Shown here: positions 36,701-47,272 of the stretch, in pieces
Layout of the letters: each line of letters starts with the position of its first letter
Numbering within the stretch: the first letter of the stretch is position 1
Assembly (NCBI RefSeq): GCF_000224145.3
Contig: NC_020179.2
Span: 1-64,000, forward strand
Source of the DNA: Ciona intestinalis
Taxonomy: Eukaryota; Chordata; Ascidiacea; Phlebobranchia; Cionidae
DNA length: 64,000 bases
Direction: 5' to 3'
Notes under the pieces: model-generated
The model's input: only the letters and a program-made list of their open reading frames with translations
Told to the model about the DNA's origin: nothing
Databases searched by the model: none
Program-made: the position numbers and the translations under genes

Positions 36701-39700
36701 ATGATTTTTTATAATTTTTTTTTTATAAAAATACAAACACTGAAATTATTATATTTAAAAAAAATAATATATATATATATATAGTAGGGTGGGGGAAGAT
36801 GAAACACCTTTAGCACATAGTATCTAAGTATCCTGATCATGTTTTAAACAACGGTCTATGAGAGTCATGAGGACATTTTATGTTTCTTTGAATGTTCTTT
36901 GTTTACTACTAAATGGGACGAAAAATTAGAGTTAAAAAGTGTTCTATCTTCAGCCATCCTACTGTATAATATAAAAAACAAAACTCTCTGAACATTGCAG
37001 TGCCTTCGAACACTTACCGGCCACACAGGGGGGGTGTGGGCTTCACAGATGAGGAAGAATCTCATTATAAGCGGGTCAACCGATCGAACGTTGAAAATAT
37101 GGAATGCAGATACTGGTAATTGTGTTTGTTGTATGTAACTTCGGGGCAACGACAGTCATTATAACACGGGTGTTCTGTTTCATACTCCTCGTGCCTGCTT
37201 ACAAGTTACCACGTATGTAACTTATTTATCCTCGTGTGGCGAGGCAACGACAGTCGTTATAACACGGGTGTTCTGTTTCATACTCCTCGTGCCCGCTTAC
37301 AAGTTACCATGTATGTAACTTATTTATCCTCACGTGGCGGGGCAACGACAGTCATTATAACACGGGTGTTCTGTTTCATACTCCTCGTGCCTGCTTACAA
37401 GTTACCACGTATGTAACTTATTTATCCTCGTGTGGCGGGGCAACGACAGTCATTATAACACGGGTGTTCTGTTTCATACTCCTCGTGCCTGCTTACAAGT
37501 TACCACGTATGTAACTTATTTATCCTCGTGTGGCGGGGCAACGACAGTCATTATAACACGGGTGTTCTGTTTCATACTCCTCGTGCCTGCTTACAAGTTA
37601 CCACGTATGTAACTTATTTATCCTCGTGTGGCGAGGCAACGACAGTCGTTATAACACGGGTGTTCTGTTTCATACTCCTCGTGCCCGCTTACAAGTTACC
37701 ACGTATGTAACTTATTTATCCTCGTGTGGCGGGCAACGACAGTCGTTATAACACGGGTGTTCTGTTTCATACTCCTCGTGCCCACTTACAAGTTTCCACA
37801 TATGTAACTTTGTGGGTGATTGTTTTTTTTTTATATGGCTGATAATTTAGACAACCCATTAGTGTCCACTAGGTTGCAGCAATTGCTGTTAAGTGTCTTG
37901 CCAAAGTACACATACGCCCACAATGGCAGCAATGAGCCTTGAACCCATTACCTCCAGGTTTGGCGAGCCAACCACATATATTTAGATATCAGAATAATTA
38001 TTTAATGTCAATATATTTTCAGGTCTTTGTGTCCACACATTATATGGTCATACATCAACTGTAAGATGCTTAGCACTTCATGATAATATGTAAGTTTGAA
38101 TTTGTTGCTACCTGGTGTATAACATATGTAAACTGTTATGTGGGAAAATCAATGTGTTTTTAGAATTGCATACTGCAGTTGATTTTGAAGTTTCATTATT
38201 TAATTTTTGTGTCAATATACTAAATTTGGTGTTGGATGCCAACAGTGTCTTGTTTAAATTGAATCAACTTTAAACCTTTAAACGTCTACAGTAACATATT
38301 AGATACTACTGTTAGTTTATTTTTATTTACTTTCAAAAGTTGTTTATTTACTTTTTTCTACATACTTAATCTTATGTCCAACACCCACAGCGTTGTTAGT
38401 GGTTCACGTGACGCAACATTGCGTGCTTGGAACATTGACACGGGTGAATGCACGCATTGTCTTGTGGGTCACATGGCAGCCGTTCGTTGCGTTTGTTACG
38501 ACGGGGAACGAGTTGTATCGGGGGCTTACGATTACATGGTGAAAGTCTGGGATCCAGAGACGGAGGAATGTCTGCATACTTTACAAGGACACACTAATCG
38601 TGTCTACTCACTTCAGGTGATTTTATGTCTAAATTTTGTAATTTTGTGCTCATAAATCCACTAACACAATCAATGACTAATAATGTATACTTACTTCAGG
38701 TAATTGTAATAGAAATAGAAAAACTACAAAATTTCCAAAAAAATTATTATTGTTATGTTGAAATTTTGTATTTTTGGCGCATTAAAACTACTAACGAATA
38801 ATCAATGACGTCGCCACAGTCGTATTAACAAGCCCAAAACGGACAAAGTCCAGACATAACAGGAATTAATTTATTTGTAAATAATGCAATTTTACTATTT
38901 CATTATGTTAGTATAATGGGCCAATCCTTGCCTAAATCCTAGGACCCATAGAGAGTGTCACTGTGAACCTCGCAGAATCGGACATAATTTTGTAATGTTT
39001 GTTTCTTTTTATTTGGATAGGTTTTACACTTTATAATGTTTTGTTATTTTTAAAGTCAACTCAGTCGTTATAACATGGGTGTTCTGTTTCATACACCTCG
39101 TGCTTGCTTAAAGTTACCACGTATGTAACTTATTAATCCTCGCATGGCGGGGCAACTCAGTCGTTATAACATGGGTGTTCTGTTTCATACACCTCATGCC
39201 CGCTTATTAGGGATGTGCTGAAGTTGTAAAAGCTCGGGTTCGCCGAGCGCCGAGCTTCAACGAAAAGCTCGGCACGAGCCCGAGCACCTATGACGTCATC
39301 AAGGAGAAAGGCGTACGAGAACGCGTTCATATTCAGTCGAAAAGCGTCGCTAATTTAAATATTACAGAGCACGTGGTTTGCGGTTAAAAAGACGTCTCGT
39401 TTCGTAATTTCCAATAAAAAATATTTAATTAAAAAGTATTTATAACTTTTGCAGCCAGTGGTGCAACTAGCGCGTTCAAAAGGGGTCTGTCATACAGATA
39501 AAAACAACGTTATCTCTAAAGCGAAATAAACGCTTTAGATATTGGTTTTGCACACTTTTTATTCTACTTTATGCGGTAAATTAGGACCAATATTACATTA
39601 TTTATACTTAATTAGAAACGTCTTTTTAATAAATGAAACATTGGTGTAAGTTTTACGCATGTCCATCGTGGATAATCTAACGATTATTCACGCCAGAATA

Positions 39701-41596
39701 ACTTTAATAAACCATTACGATTGTTACATTACAAACGAGATTGTTATAAAACAATCGTGTTTTATTCGCTTCCATACGATCTGTAGTTTGTGTATAATTT
39801 TTGTTTCTGATGATTAGTTTAAATGCAGGTAAATCGCGATTATGTAAATTNNNNNNNNNNNNNNNNNNNNNNNNNNNNNNNNNNNNNNNNNNNNNNNNNN
39901 CTTTCTGTCTGGGTGCGTGTGTGTGTGCGGAAATGGGATCTGTCATTACAACACAAACAGCCCCCATGGTTGCAGCAGTTCATTTATTTCATTATAAAAA
40001 AGTTTAAGAGTTATTAGCTTTTTATTTAAAATCAGATACAGGAACATTGCGCGCTCGTGTAATTTGACACCGGCTGTAATTCCATACGGGCAATTTCACT
40101 AACGTTGCGATTCGTTACTTGCGAAAGAGCAAATTCACAACGAACGAAAAATAATTAAAAAGGAAGCTACGCTGACTGTTCTCGTTATCTTCTCTTAGTA
40201 GCTTCACTTTTTTTCATTTTCAGTATTTTCAGTATAGTTATAGTTTTTTCTCGCGTGCAACATTATAGCAATAGCATATGAGGCTCGGCGCTCGGCCCAG
40301 ATTTCAGCCGAGCGCCGAGCGTCAAAAAAGGAGACGCTCGGGCACGAGCTTTTGAGTTCGGGCTCGGCTCGGCACATCCCTACCGCTTATGAACTACCTT
40401 GTACTTTACTCTGTGAGTGATGCTCAAGGACACATACGCCCACAATTGTAGCGGCGAAGAGCCTTGAACCCATTACCTCTGGGTTAGAGACAGGTGCGCT
40501 AACCATTGTGCCGCGGGACTTATATTGTTACTTTGCAGTTCGACGGCCATTATGTTGTAAGTGGAAGCCTCGATACTTCTATCAAAGTTTGGGAGATTGA
40601 GCGAGGAACTTGTTTACATACGTTGATGGGACATCAGTCGTTAACATCAGGGATGGAACTACGGGATAATATATTAGTGTCGGGTAACGCTGATTCAACC
40701 GTGAAAGTTTGGGATATTTTAACTGGGGAATGCTTGAAGACTTTGGAAGGTGAGAATTTCAATGAATGTAACTTTTTTCATCCAGTTTCTCTTTGCTTGG
40801 TGGGACATTCGTTATAACACGGATGTTCTGTTTCGTACACCTCGTGCCGGCTTACAAGTTACCACGAATGTAACTTATTTATTCTCGCATGGCCCTGTAA
40901 CCTCTAGATTAGACCCAGGTGCGCTAACCACTCTGCCACGGCGACGGACAACTTTGTTTATTAAGTTTTAAAATATTATTTATCACTCCTAGGTTCAAAT
41001 AAACATCACAGCGCGGTTACTTGCCTTCAATTCTACGGGAAATTTGTGATTACGAGTTCTGATGATGGAACTGTTAAGTTATGGGATGTTAAAACTGGGA
41101 AGGTGAGGTATTGGTTACAGATCTGTAATATATTTATCAATAACTTAAGATAATCCAAGCATGGAGAATAAATTGACTAGAACAGCTGTTGCTGTATTAC
41201 ATTTACAATATGTCACAAGTAACAAAAATTACTTTAGAAATTATTTTACTAGAAGAGTTTTATAAATTTACTATATCTTTAGAAATGAACTAAAAAAGCT
41301 GTATAAAATTTGCACTGTTTGTGTCACGAATTATTACCAACTTAAAACGTAGTATGTTTTTAGGAAAAAATGTATATTTAAAAAAGTCTTAGAATATTTT
41401 CATGTTATAAATTATAAAAAACTTAATATATTTCTAGGTTGTTCGAGACTTAGTTACGTTAGATTCTCGTGGTTCCGGTGGCGTGGTGTGGCGGATACGA
41501 GCGTCGCAAACTAAACTTGTGTGTGCGGTGGGTAGCAGGAACGGGACTGAAGAAACCAAACTACTTGTGCTCGATTTTGACTCAGAACCAAAATAA
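26818..41596 (+). CDS. FBXW7: F-box/WD40 protein FBXW7 (Cdc4/archipelago orthologue)
   Basis: Substrate receptor of the SCF (Skp1-Cul1-F-box) ubiquitin ligase, which in other animals binds phosphodegrons of cyclin E, Myc and Notch. Coding exons: 26818-26833, 27545-27664, 28075-28304, 30829-30896, 32133-32252, 34173-34271, 34992-35133, 35461-35733, 36476-36589, 37001-37115, 38023-38089, 38391-38616, 40539-40749, 40993-41102 and 41438-41596. Together they are 2070 bp, 689 codons plus stop, against 707 residues in human isoform alpha. The N-terminus is Ser-rich. A basic MKRKHELD matches the common-exon start of vertebrate FBXW7. [16 protein letters not shown] (34992-35133) leads into the F-box. 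From 36476 come the WD40 blades ([36 protein letters not shown]). The end, [18 protein letters not shown], is nearly identical to human. All junctions are GT/AG and in phase. Confidence 0.97.
27926..27953. repeat. (AT)n microsatellite
   Basis: Pure AT dinucleotide run in an FBXW7 intron. Confidence 0.95.
28645..28725 (-). repeat. Lone unit related to the 97 bp satellite
   Basis: TAATGGGCCAATTCAATCC and AGGACCCATGGCGTGC read as a diverged reverse complement of the satellite unit at 32305-33970. Confidence 0.55.
29183..29375. mobile_element. MITE, diverged
   Basis: Left end AGCAGGGTGGGATAAAATGA, right end GGCTTTCCCCACATTACTA. In an FBXW7 intron. Confidence 0.6.
29488..29595 (-). mobile_element. 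SINE tail fragment
   Basis: CTTATTTATCCTCGCATGGC followed by GACAGTCGTTATAAG and CATACACCTGGTG. Confidence 0.7.
30040..30636 (+). promoter_or_regulatory. Candidate internal FBXW7 promoter region
   Basis: This stretch before the short alternative first exon is richer in CG than its surroundings (for example GTGCACGCACACACACTCCC and CTCGCGCACGCTCAGCGCAA). Ciona is not strictly CpG-island based, so base composition is only a hint. The position, directly ahead of an ATG exon that joins in phase to the common exons, is the main argument. Confidence 0.35.
30637..30699 (+). CDS. FBXW7: Alternative short first coding exon of FBXW7
   Basis: An ATG in good context (GCCATGA) opens 21 codons ([20 protein letters not shown], then Q) that end exactly at a CAG/GTAAAA donor in phase 0. 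The upstream long N-terminal set (ending 28304) also ends in phase 0, and the common exon at 30829 begins in phase 0 with MKRK. Either start can therefore feed the same F-box/WD40 body. Vertebrate FBXW7 alpha, beta and gamma isoforms join at this same MKRK point. No transcript evidence is available here. Confidence 0.55.
30722..30783. repeat. (AT)n microsatellite
   Basis: Long AT run broken by GTACG, between the alternative first exon and the common exon of FBXW7. Confidence 0.9.
31667..31853. mobile_element. MITE
   Basis: Ends AGTGGGGTAAGATGGGACAC and CATCTTCCCCACCCAACTAT, with AACAACGGTCCATGGGAGTG inside. Confidence 0.75.
32305..33970. repeat. ~97 bp satellite in FBXW7 intron
   Basis: About 17 head-to-tail units with TCTATTCTATATGGGTGAGG, CATGGGACCTGGGATTTAGG and CCATTACCCCAACATTGTAT. 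Near the 3' end, variants alternate (AGCTCC against AGGTTC) so the pattern repeats every 193 bp, a dimer-level order. A 125 bp gap lies inside. The open frames over it are repeat artefacts. It starts about 50 bp after exon 32133-32252. Confidence 0.95.
33014..33138. other. Assembly gap (125 N) inside satellite
   Basis: Array length across the gap is probably unresolved. Confidence 0.95.
34390..34535. mobile_element. MITE, shortened
   Basis: Ends AGTAGGCTGGGGTAAAATGG and CCCATTTTACCCACATAACT. Confidence 0.65.
35262..35375. mobile_element. MITE, shortened
   Basis: Ends GATGGGGTAAGATGGAACAT and ATCCCATCTTACCCCACAGT, about 85 bp before exon 35461. Confidence 0.65.
36782..36968. mobile_element. 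MITE
   Basis: Ends ATAGTAGGGTGGGGGAAGAT and CTTCAGCCATCCTACTGTA, between two WD40 exons. Confidence 0.75.
37138..37980 (-). repeat. 98 bp array grown from a SINE tail
   Basis: Seven near-identical 98 bp units (37140 to about 37805) each carry CTTATTTATCCTCGTGTGGC, AACACGGGTGTTCTGTTTCA and GCTTACAAGTTACCACGTAT. They are followed by one SINE middle and head in the same reverse orientation (about 37805-37975, with TTAAGTGTCTTGCCAAAGTA). Only the tail of the SINE has been amplified. Confidence 0.9.
38905..38985 (-). repeat. Lone unit related to the 97 bp satellite
   Basis: TAATGGGCCAATCCTTGCC and TCCTAGGACCCATAGAGAGT form a diverged reverse copy of the unit at 32305-33970. Confidence 0.55.
39052..39207 (-). 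mobile_element. SINE tail, left part, two tail units
   Basis: Two successive tail units (each with CAGTCGTTATAACATGGGTG). The second is interrupted at CCGCTTAT by the hAT-like element and resumes at 40383. Confidence 0.8.
39208..40382. mobile_element. hAT-type DNA transposon, non-autonomous
   Basis: Ends TAGGGATGTGC and GCACATCCCTA are inverted repeats, with a longer inner inverted zone rich in GCTCGG and GCCGAGC. An exact 8 bp target duplication, CCGCTTAT, flanks it (39200-39207 and 40383-40390), the hallmark of hAT insertion. It spans about 1175 bp including a 50 bp gap. No transposase frame is seen. Confidence 0.88.
39851..39900. other. Assembly gap (50 N)
   Basis: Inside the hAT-type element. 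Confidence 0.95.
40383..40520 (-). mobile_element. SINE, right part, after the hAT insertion
   Basis: Continues with the target duplication and runs into the SINE head, AACCCATTACCTCTGGGTTA and TGCGCTAACCATTGTGCCGC, ending just before exon 40539. Confidence 0.75.
40795..40965 (-). mobile_element. SINE copy, internally shortened
   Basis: The tail (AACACGGATGTTCTGTTTCG) is joined directly to head sequence (GTGCGCTAACCACTCTGCCA). It lies between the last WD40 exons. Confidence 0.75.
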
Positions 41597-42334
41597 CGTT
41601 TCAACTTCAAACGTGACGTGTGAAAATCATCGCATGTAGAACTCAAGCGTGTTATTTCCATGCTTTAAAACGCGTGTCAATATTAAGATTTTTTTATTTC
41701 TCAATTTTTATACCTCATCACCCATTCTTGCTGATGCGTTTTAAAAAACGTCTTGAAAACTATTCGTTTTAGCGTCTTGGACGAATGTTCGGTTTATTCC
41801 ATTTGTGCTTCCAACTGTACTAGAGTGCATGGTATCATCAGCTTATTCATCGTTGCGATATGGTTTGTTTACCGTTGGCTTTGTGCAGTAAATGTCAAAA
41901 AAATTGCGAGTGGTTTATACAAAGTTTTATCTGTTCTGTTACTTCTGCTACCAGGCATTATGTAAATAATTCTTTAGCGGCGCATCTGGTATGACAAAAC
42001 GTAGCATATTTTCAACGTTTCGTCATCCGGCAAGACTTAATCAGGAAACGATTTTCTACATTTTTATTTCAGTTAAGCCACCAAATTGGCTAAAAGATTA
42101 TATATTTACTTTATGTCTGGTCTTCAATTGCGAAAACAATAGCGAAGATCACGTTAACTAAAAAAAACGAAGAAAAAGGAATCAACAGCAAAACGACAGT
42201 CGTTAAAACATTTAATGGATAAAACGTGTGGGAAAAAAACGTCGGTTGATAAGCTTTGCCGCTGCACCTGAAATTACTAAGTCGTCATTCTGTTTGTAAC
42301 GAACAACAAATAAGTTACCAAGATAAACGTATGA

Positions 42335-42420
42335 ATGTAACTTATTTACCCTCGCGTGCCGGCGGGGAAACGACAGTCGTTACAACCACGAGTGTTCTGT
42401 TTCATACACCTGTTCGTTTG
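42335..42420 (-). mobile_element. SINE tail fragment
   Basis: AACTTATTTACCCTCGCGTG and GTGTTCTGTTTCATACACCT. Confidence 0.65.
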
Positions 42421-42516
42421 CTTCCAAATGGGACGAGAAAAGAGAATCAAAATATATTAAGACAAAGTTTTTATTCCCATTCACATTATTAATAAACTTA
42501 AATGTTAAACAATTAT

Positions 42517-42708
42517 ATAGGGAGAAGATGGGACACATTTAGCACAGAATATCCTGATTGTGTTTTAAACAATTACCAACAGTCTATATGGGAGTCGTGT
42601 AAATACAGTTTTATAATTCTTTGAATGTTCTTTGTTTACTATACTAAATAGGACGAGAAAATAGAATGAAAATGTGTCCCATCTTCCCCCACCCTACTAT
42701 ATAAATAT
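42517..42708. mobile_element. MITE
   Basis: Left end GGGAGAAGATGGGACACATT, right end CTTCCCCCACCCTACTATAT. Confidence 0.75.
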
Positions 42709-43637
42709 ATAGTTTTCGGAACTAATATTTCATAAAGTGTAGTATATATTGCGCAACAGTGCAGTATGTTGCGACTTGGTTGTTTACTGCTTATTCACAC
42801 AAGTTGACAGAAATTCCGGCAAAAATAATTATTGCTGTAATTTTCACAATCCGCTGTTACTATAAATAGATTCAGTGTTACCTGGTGTTGAAATACTGCT
42901 TATGAAATCCTGTCTTAAGACTCAGTTTGGATCTTTTACTAGAGGCAGCACTGTGCGCTTGGCATTCGCGAGAATTACAATTTGGCATTGTTACGTCACA
43001 ATTCGCAGCGTCGCTCCTACCAATTAACCAATCAGTCCCCAGCTTCCCACGTGATCAACACGTTTTCGTTTTTGCTCATGTGAGTTTTGGGATCGGTTGG
43101 TTCTTTTTGGTTTGCCACGTTTTCGAAAAGGTGCTAAGCAGTTCGAAGTTATAATGTAGTTATGTGAGGGCAGCTAGGTTGTGATAAGGGCTTGTTTTAG
43201 CGTTGAATATGCAATATACGAGCAATATTATGCATTTATTTGTTTTATTAATATTTAACATTTATTTACAGCTGGCTATTTTAAAAATAATTCTTATATA
43301 GTTTGAATTATTTGAATTTACACTGAAACAAGAAGTCTTGTGTTCAAATCACATCAATGTTATCTCGCTCACGAATAAAGATGCCTTGAGTGACAGCCGC
43401 CGATGCAGCTTCGGATTGGCAACGTTAAAAGTGAGTTTGTATTTTTTTATCGAACTGGGTGTTTCTTATTGAAGCCAACAATTGCTCGTAGCTCGTTTTG
43501 TATCAATATTTCGGTTATTCGTGTCTCATAAATGACGCGACTGCAGAGAAAATACAGTAATTTCTATACATTGTATTAAACTTCGTTAAATGAATGCACG
43601 TTTGTTCTCATTCGTTCAACCGATATTGTTATTACAG

Positions 43638-44840
43638 CAATCCAACGTACAAGGAGAATGATATACTAACTCCGAAACGACATATCTACAAGTTCGTTAC
43701 CGCACAGTTGACCTGCATAACCGGTAAGCGCAAATATATTTTAACGACTGTACGCGTGTGTATTACATGTCTACAAGAGTGACAGTTATAACACGGGTGT
43801 TCTGCTTCATACACCTCGTGACCGCTTACGAGTTACCACGTATGTAAGTTTGTGGGAAACTTGAATTTTATTAACGCAAGTTTTACCATCACAGAGTTCT
43901 GTTCGAAGCAGGATCATCTTGAAATGCTCCGTAGAACCAACACATGTCATCCACATTGTTTGGGTAAGTAAACTTATATCCACTTTTTTTACGTGCCTAA
44001 AAATAAAATAAATTAAATCCTGTATTGCTAAGTAAACTTCGCTTATGTCTTATAGTTATTTTGTAAGCCAATATTGTTACACTTTTCATTGGGAGCCATG
44101 GCGTATATAAAATGCAGCTCCGTGTATCATATAGTAGGGTGGGGAAGATGGGACGCCTTCCTCGAACCATTTGGTAGTAAACCAAGAACATTTAATGAAT
44201 TATAAAACCGTATCCTCACGACTCCCGTAGACCGTTGTTAGTTGTTTAAAATACGATCAGGATATTTAGATACTATGTGCTAAAGGTGTCCCGTTTTTCC
44301 TCACCCTCTTATAATTAACTTAACATTTTGTATTTATTTTTAAACTAATCAATGTTTTTTAACATTACAGATTCAGACACTACGCCATCTACTCCACTAT
44401 ATACGAGTTTGGTACGAAGCTGTCTCCGTGAACCGCTGATAAGATTTCGGTAAGTTGATTAAATACCAAACTTGTGCAACTGTTGCAAACATTGTCGTCT
44501 ATTCGTGTTAAGTTTAATTAATTCCAGTCCCATTGTAAATACTACGGGGTAAGATGGGATATTTAGCAACGATGTCCCATATTTCCCAATTATGTTTAAA
44601 CTATTAACAACGCAATTTTAGAGTCTTTACTTTTTTCTCTAATTTACTTTAAGAATTAAATGGGACGAGCAAAAAAACAATTATCGTCTTATACCCCAAC
44701 TTATTTTAATAGTAATCAATGCTGTGCTCGCAATATTTAAATCTTCAATTTATTCTAAACTTCAAATTTTACGCCACAGATATGACGTCACAGTTCACAC
44801 GACGTCACTCAGCTGGTTCTATGAGCATATAATGGTTTGA
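43638..44840 (+). CDS. Unrecognised multi-exon gene
   Basis: Four exons join in phase through good GT/AG sites: 43638-43723, 43895-43963, 44371-44449 and 44780-44840 (TGA). The product includes NPTYKENDILTPKRHIYKF, HLEMLRRTNTCHPHC, SLVRSCLREPLIRFR and TSLSWFYEHIMV. The start is not settled: a possible in-frame ATG lies at 43594 if the first site is not an acceptor. After the TGA the same frame stays open for 16 codons (KLLRETKELLEEERTK) to a good donor at 44888, and continues in phase at 45482 for 9 codons. Two cysteine pairs are visible (CxxxC and near HPHC). No family is recognised; function unknown. Confidence 0.55.
43785..43862 (-). mobile_element. SINE tail fragment
   Basis: AACACGGGTGTTCTGCTTCA and CCGCTTACGAGTTACCACGT, in an intron of the unrecognised gene. 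Confidence 0.7.
44130..44316. mobile_element. MITE
   Basis: Left end ATAGTAGGGTGGGGAAGATG, inner GACCGTTGTTAGTTG, right end CCTCACCCTCTTATA. Confidence 0.75.
44538..44705. mobile_element. MITE, diverged
   Basis: Left end TACTACGGGGTAAGATGGGA, right end GTCTTATACCCCAACTTA. Confidence 0.6.
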
Positions 44841-45149
44841 AAATTATTACGTGAAACGAAAGAATTGCTGGAGGAAGAAAGGACGAAGGTAAATACAACG
44901 ATTGCTTTAACTTTTATCTCGGAAGTTCCGGAATCCAAATGTCAAACGATTTACAGAACGACGTAATCGTGTTAGCACTTGTTCATTTAATGTAGCGTAT
45001 TACACACACGTTTACAATATTAAACAAAATACGCATGTTAACACTAAACGAGCTTAAGAAACTGCACTGAGACAAGATGCGGGAATGTCAAACTCTTACG
45101 TTTGTAGTAAATAACTGTTATGCTACATATGTATGCTTTATTGGTAACT

Positions 45150-45420
45150 AATGGGTTGTCCAAATTATTAGCTAAAAAAAATAATAAACAATCACCCACA
45201 AAGTTACATATACATGGTAACTTGTAAGTTGGCATGAGGTGTATGAAACAGAACACCCGTGTTTTAACGACTGTCGTTGTTCCGCCATGCGAAGATAAAC
45301 AAGTTACATACGTGGTAACTTGTAAGCGGGCACGAGGTGTACGAAACAGAACACCCGTGTTATAACAACTGTCGTTTTCCGGTCCCGCCAGGTAAAGCAA
45401 GTTACATCCATTCATATATT
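45150..45420 (+). mobile_element. SINE with two tail units
   Basis: CTAATGGGTTGTCCAAATTA leads into two tail units (each GTATGAAACAGAACACCCGT or close) and ends ACATCCATTCATATATTC. Confidence 0.75.
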
Positions 45421-45540
45421 CATGTTCCTGGTGAAGTTAGTATGAAATATAGCGAAATGTAACGTGTTATTACTTTTACAGAAAAGAGAAAAAGACGGAA
45501 CGAAAAGCTGAAGAACGAAGATGGAGCCATAGCATACCTT

Positions 45541-45561
45541 GACTAAGATTTATTCTTAGTC
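45541..45561. other. Perfect 8 bp hairpin
   Basis: GACTAAGA, a five-base loop, TCTTAGTC. It follows the last possible exon of the unrecognised gene, so it may sit in its 3' UTR. Confidence 0.5.
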
Positions 45562-45829
45562 GATGTAAATACTAACTTATGTGAGCTGTAGCATAAAAAG
45601 TCCCCTTTATTGAATGCTTGTTTAAAATAGAATGTTTATGTGGTACATTGTGTGTGGGGTGGGGAAGTATACGGGAATCAAATAATTAAAGTCCACCTTT
45701 GTACACGTTAGTAATGTAACGTGGTTGGGAATCTTGGGTTTATTTCTCCGTGTGTGTGTGTGTGTAAACAACCTGCATAAGAACGGTGCGCGCAGGTCAG
45801 ATTTCCAACTTTAACCCAAAACTCCTGGT

Positions 45830-46340
45830 GTCACTTATCAGCAAGGCCGGACAGTCGGCATCGGATAGATAGAAGTGACATCGCTATAACTAGGGATCGC
45901 TGTTAGGAAGTTTAAGTTAGACAGAACTGGGACACTGCACCGGGCCGACACAACACGTGTCATTGCACCCAGGCCTATACAGCAGACCGTCCTGGTTTGC
46001 GTAAACCCTTACACGCCGGTTGGTTAAAAGTCCGGTCGGCGAAAGCTGGCGGGTTCCAACTGCAAAACAATTAGGCGCCAAACTTGCGACTAGGGTAGGG
46101 ATCAAAAATTACAAAAATGTTAGCCCCCTGTTAGGTCCCCTAAAACTACTAACCAAATAAATGTTTTTTCTATAATCAGTTTATGTTGTCATTCCTTTTT
46201 TGAATCGACAAGAAGCGCGAAAATGCGACGCAAAGTCGACGCTGTTGCGGCGGATAAAGTGATTCCTAGGATCACTCGGTTCGATCAATCTTGCGTTAAA
46301 GCAAGATATAGTTAGCTCCCAAATCCGTTCTTATGCAGTT
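45830..46340. repeat. GC-richer repeated element of unknown type, copy 1
   Basis: Shares CCGACACAACACGTGTCATT (45949-45968) and TGCGGCGGATAA with the segment at 46790-46990. It ends with two hairpins, GTGATTCCTAGGATCAC and one with stem ATCTTGC/GCAAGAT (46288-46307). No coding frame is convincing. It could be a non-LTR element end or an RNA-derived repeat. Confidence 0.35.
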
Positions 46341-46789
46341 TCCCCACTTCGTAAACAACTAGTTACTGCGACGGTTTGTGGCGGCAAATAACACGGTTTA
46401 ATATTTATTATTATTGTATTGGCCCATAGAGAATACTGTGTTGCTGTGCTTATTGTATGGGGTGGGGTATGGTGGTGTTGGGGATTGTGGTGTTTATTGT
46501 ATGTATTGATACACACTTACACTACACACGAAGTAAACTGTTATATTCTGATAAATCCATGGTGTGGGCATTTCTGTGCCAATATTTTGACGTTATCCTT
46601 AGTGTTTATTACGTCATAAACAGTGACGTAAAAAAGGACTGGAATTTAAACAGATTGCTTCAAGCTTGCTGTAATTAAAAATATGTTACTGGGCTGTGTA
46701 TTATTGGCTAAACGTCTCTGAAATCTATGTATCTACTATTGTATTTATATATATACCGTCTACTATTGCCTGTCTATTTAAGTAAAATA

Positions 46790-46990
46790 GGGCTGGGACA
46801 CCGCGCTGGGCCGACACAACACGTGTCATTGTACCTTTTGGGTTTTAAGTCTATTATATATTGTCTACCGTCTACTGTTGCCTATCTATATACAGTCTAC
46901 TGTTGTCTTACTTAATGGCCGATGTTGAGTCCTTTAAATAAATGGGGTTGTCATTGCGGCGGATAAGAGGGTTGCATGGGGTGTCGGACG
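46790..46990. repeat. GC-richer repeated element, copy 2 (partial)
   Basis: GGCTGGGACACCGCGCTGGG and CCGACACAACACGTGTCATT recur here, with TTGCGGCGGATAAG at the right. Between them lie three short repeats of CTACTGTTGCCT/CTACTATTGCCT. Confidence 0.35.
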
Positions 46991-47272
46991 TTTTTGCATA
47001 CATGATGTGCGTATTAATCCTCAATCATTGGCTTTTTTTTTTTTATGCGTTCGGTACCGATTTTTACGTAATTTTTTGTCTTTTTTTACCCGTTCACGCT
47101 TTTTCATTTTATTTTTACGTTCACGTTGCGCGGAGCTCCGTTTTCGTTTTTGTTTTAATTTTTTCTTTTTTTTCTTCGCAAAAATGCCAATGAAGGAGAA
47201 TTGATTTCGTACAGATGTTCTGCGTGTTCGTAATCTCTATGCAACCTCTACTCCAATGATGTGGCAGTAACC

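Larger units (their letters stand above)
41597..43637. other. Intergenic after FBXW7
   Basis: Contains the FBXW7 3' UTR, a SINE fragment and a MITE (listed separately). ACTATAAATAG near 42859 could be a TATA box for the next gene. A sequence ending AACGTTAAAA/GTGAGT at about 43434 could be its noncoding first exon, but this is weak. Confidence 0.35.

Noticed and set aside
37234-37710. Three identical 60-codon frames
   Set aside because: They are units of the SINE-tail array.
37138-37805. CRISPR-like repeat array
   Set aside because: Units are contiguous without unique spacers, and the genome is eukaryotic.
26700-41600. Trans-spliced leader gene or operon arrangement, as known in Ciona
   Set aside because: No copy of the Ciona spliced-leader sequence and no closely spaced same-strand gene pair was seen in the window.
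41753-41965. 70-codon frame with a hydrophobic segment after FBXW7
   Set aside because: It lies in the likely 3' UTR with no splice support or recognisable family.
46419-47204. Short hydrophobic open frames
   Set aside because: T-rich sequence gives Phe/Leu/Val runs in several overlapping frames with no gene structure.
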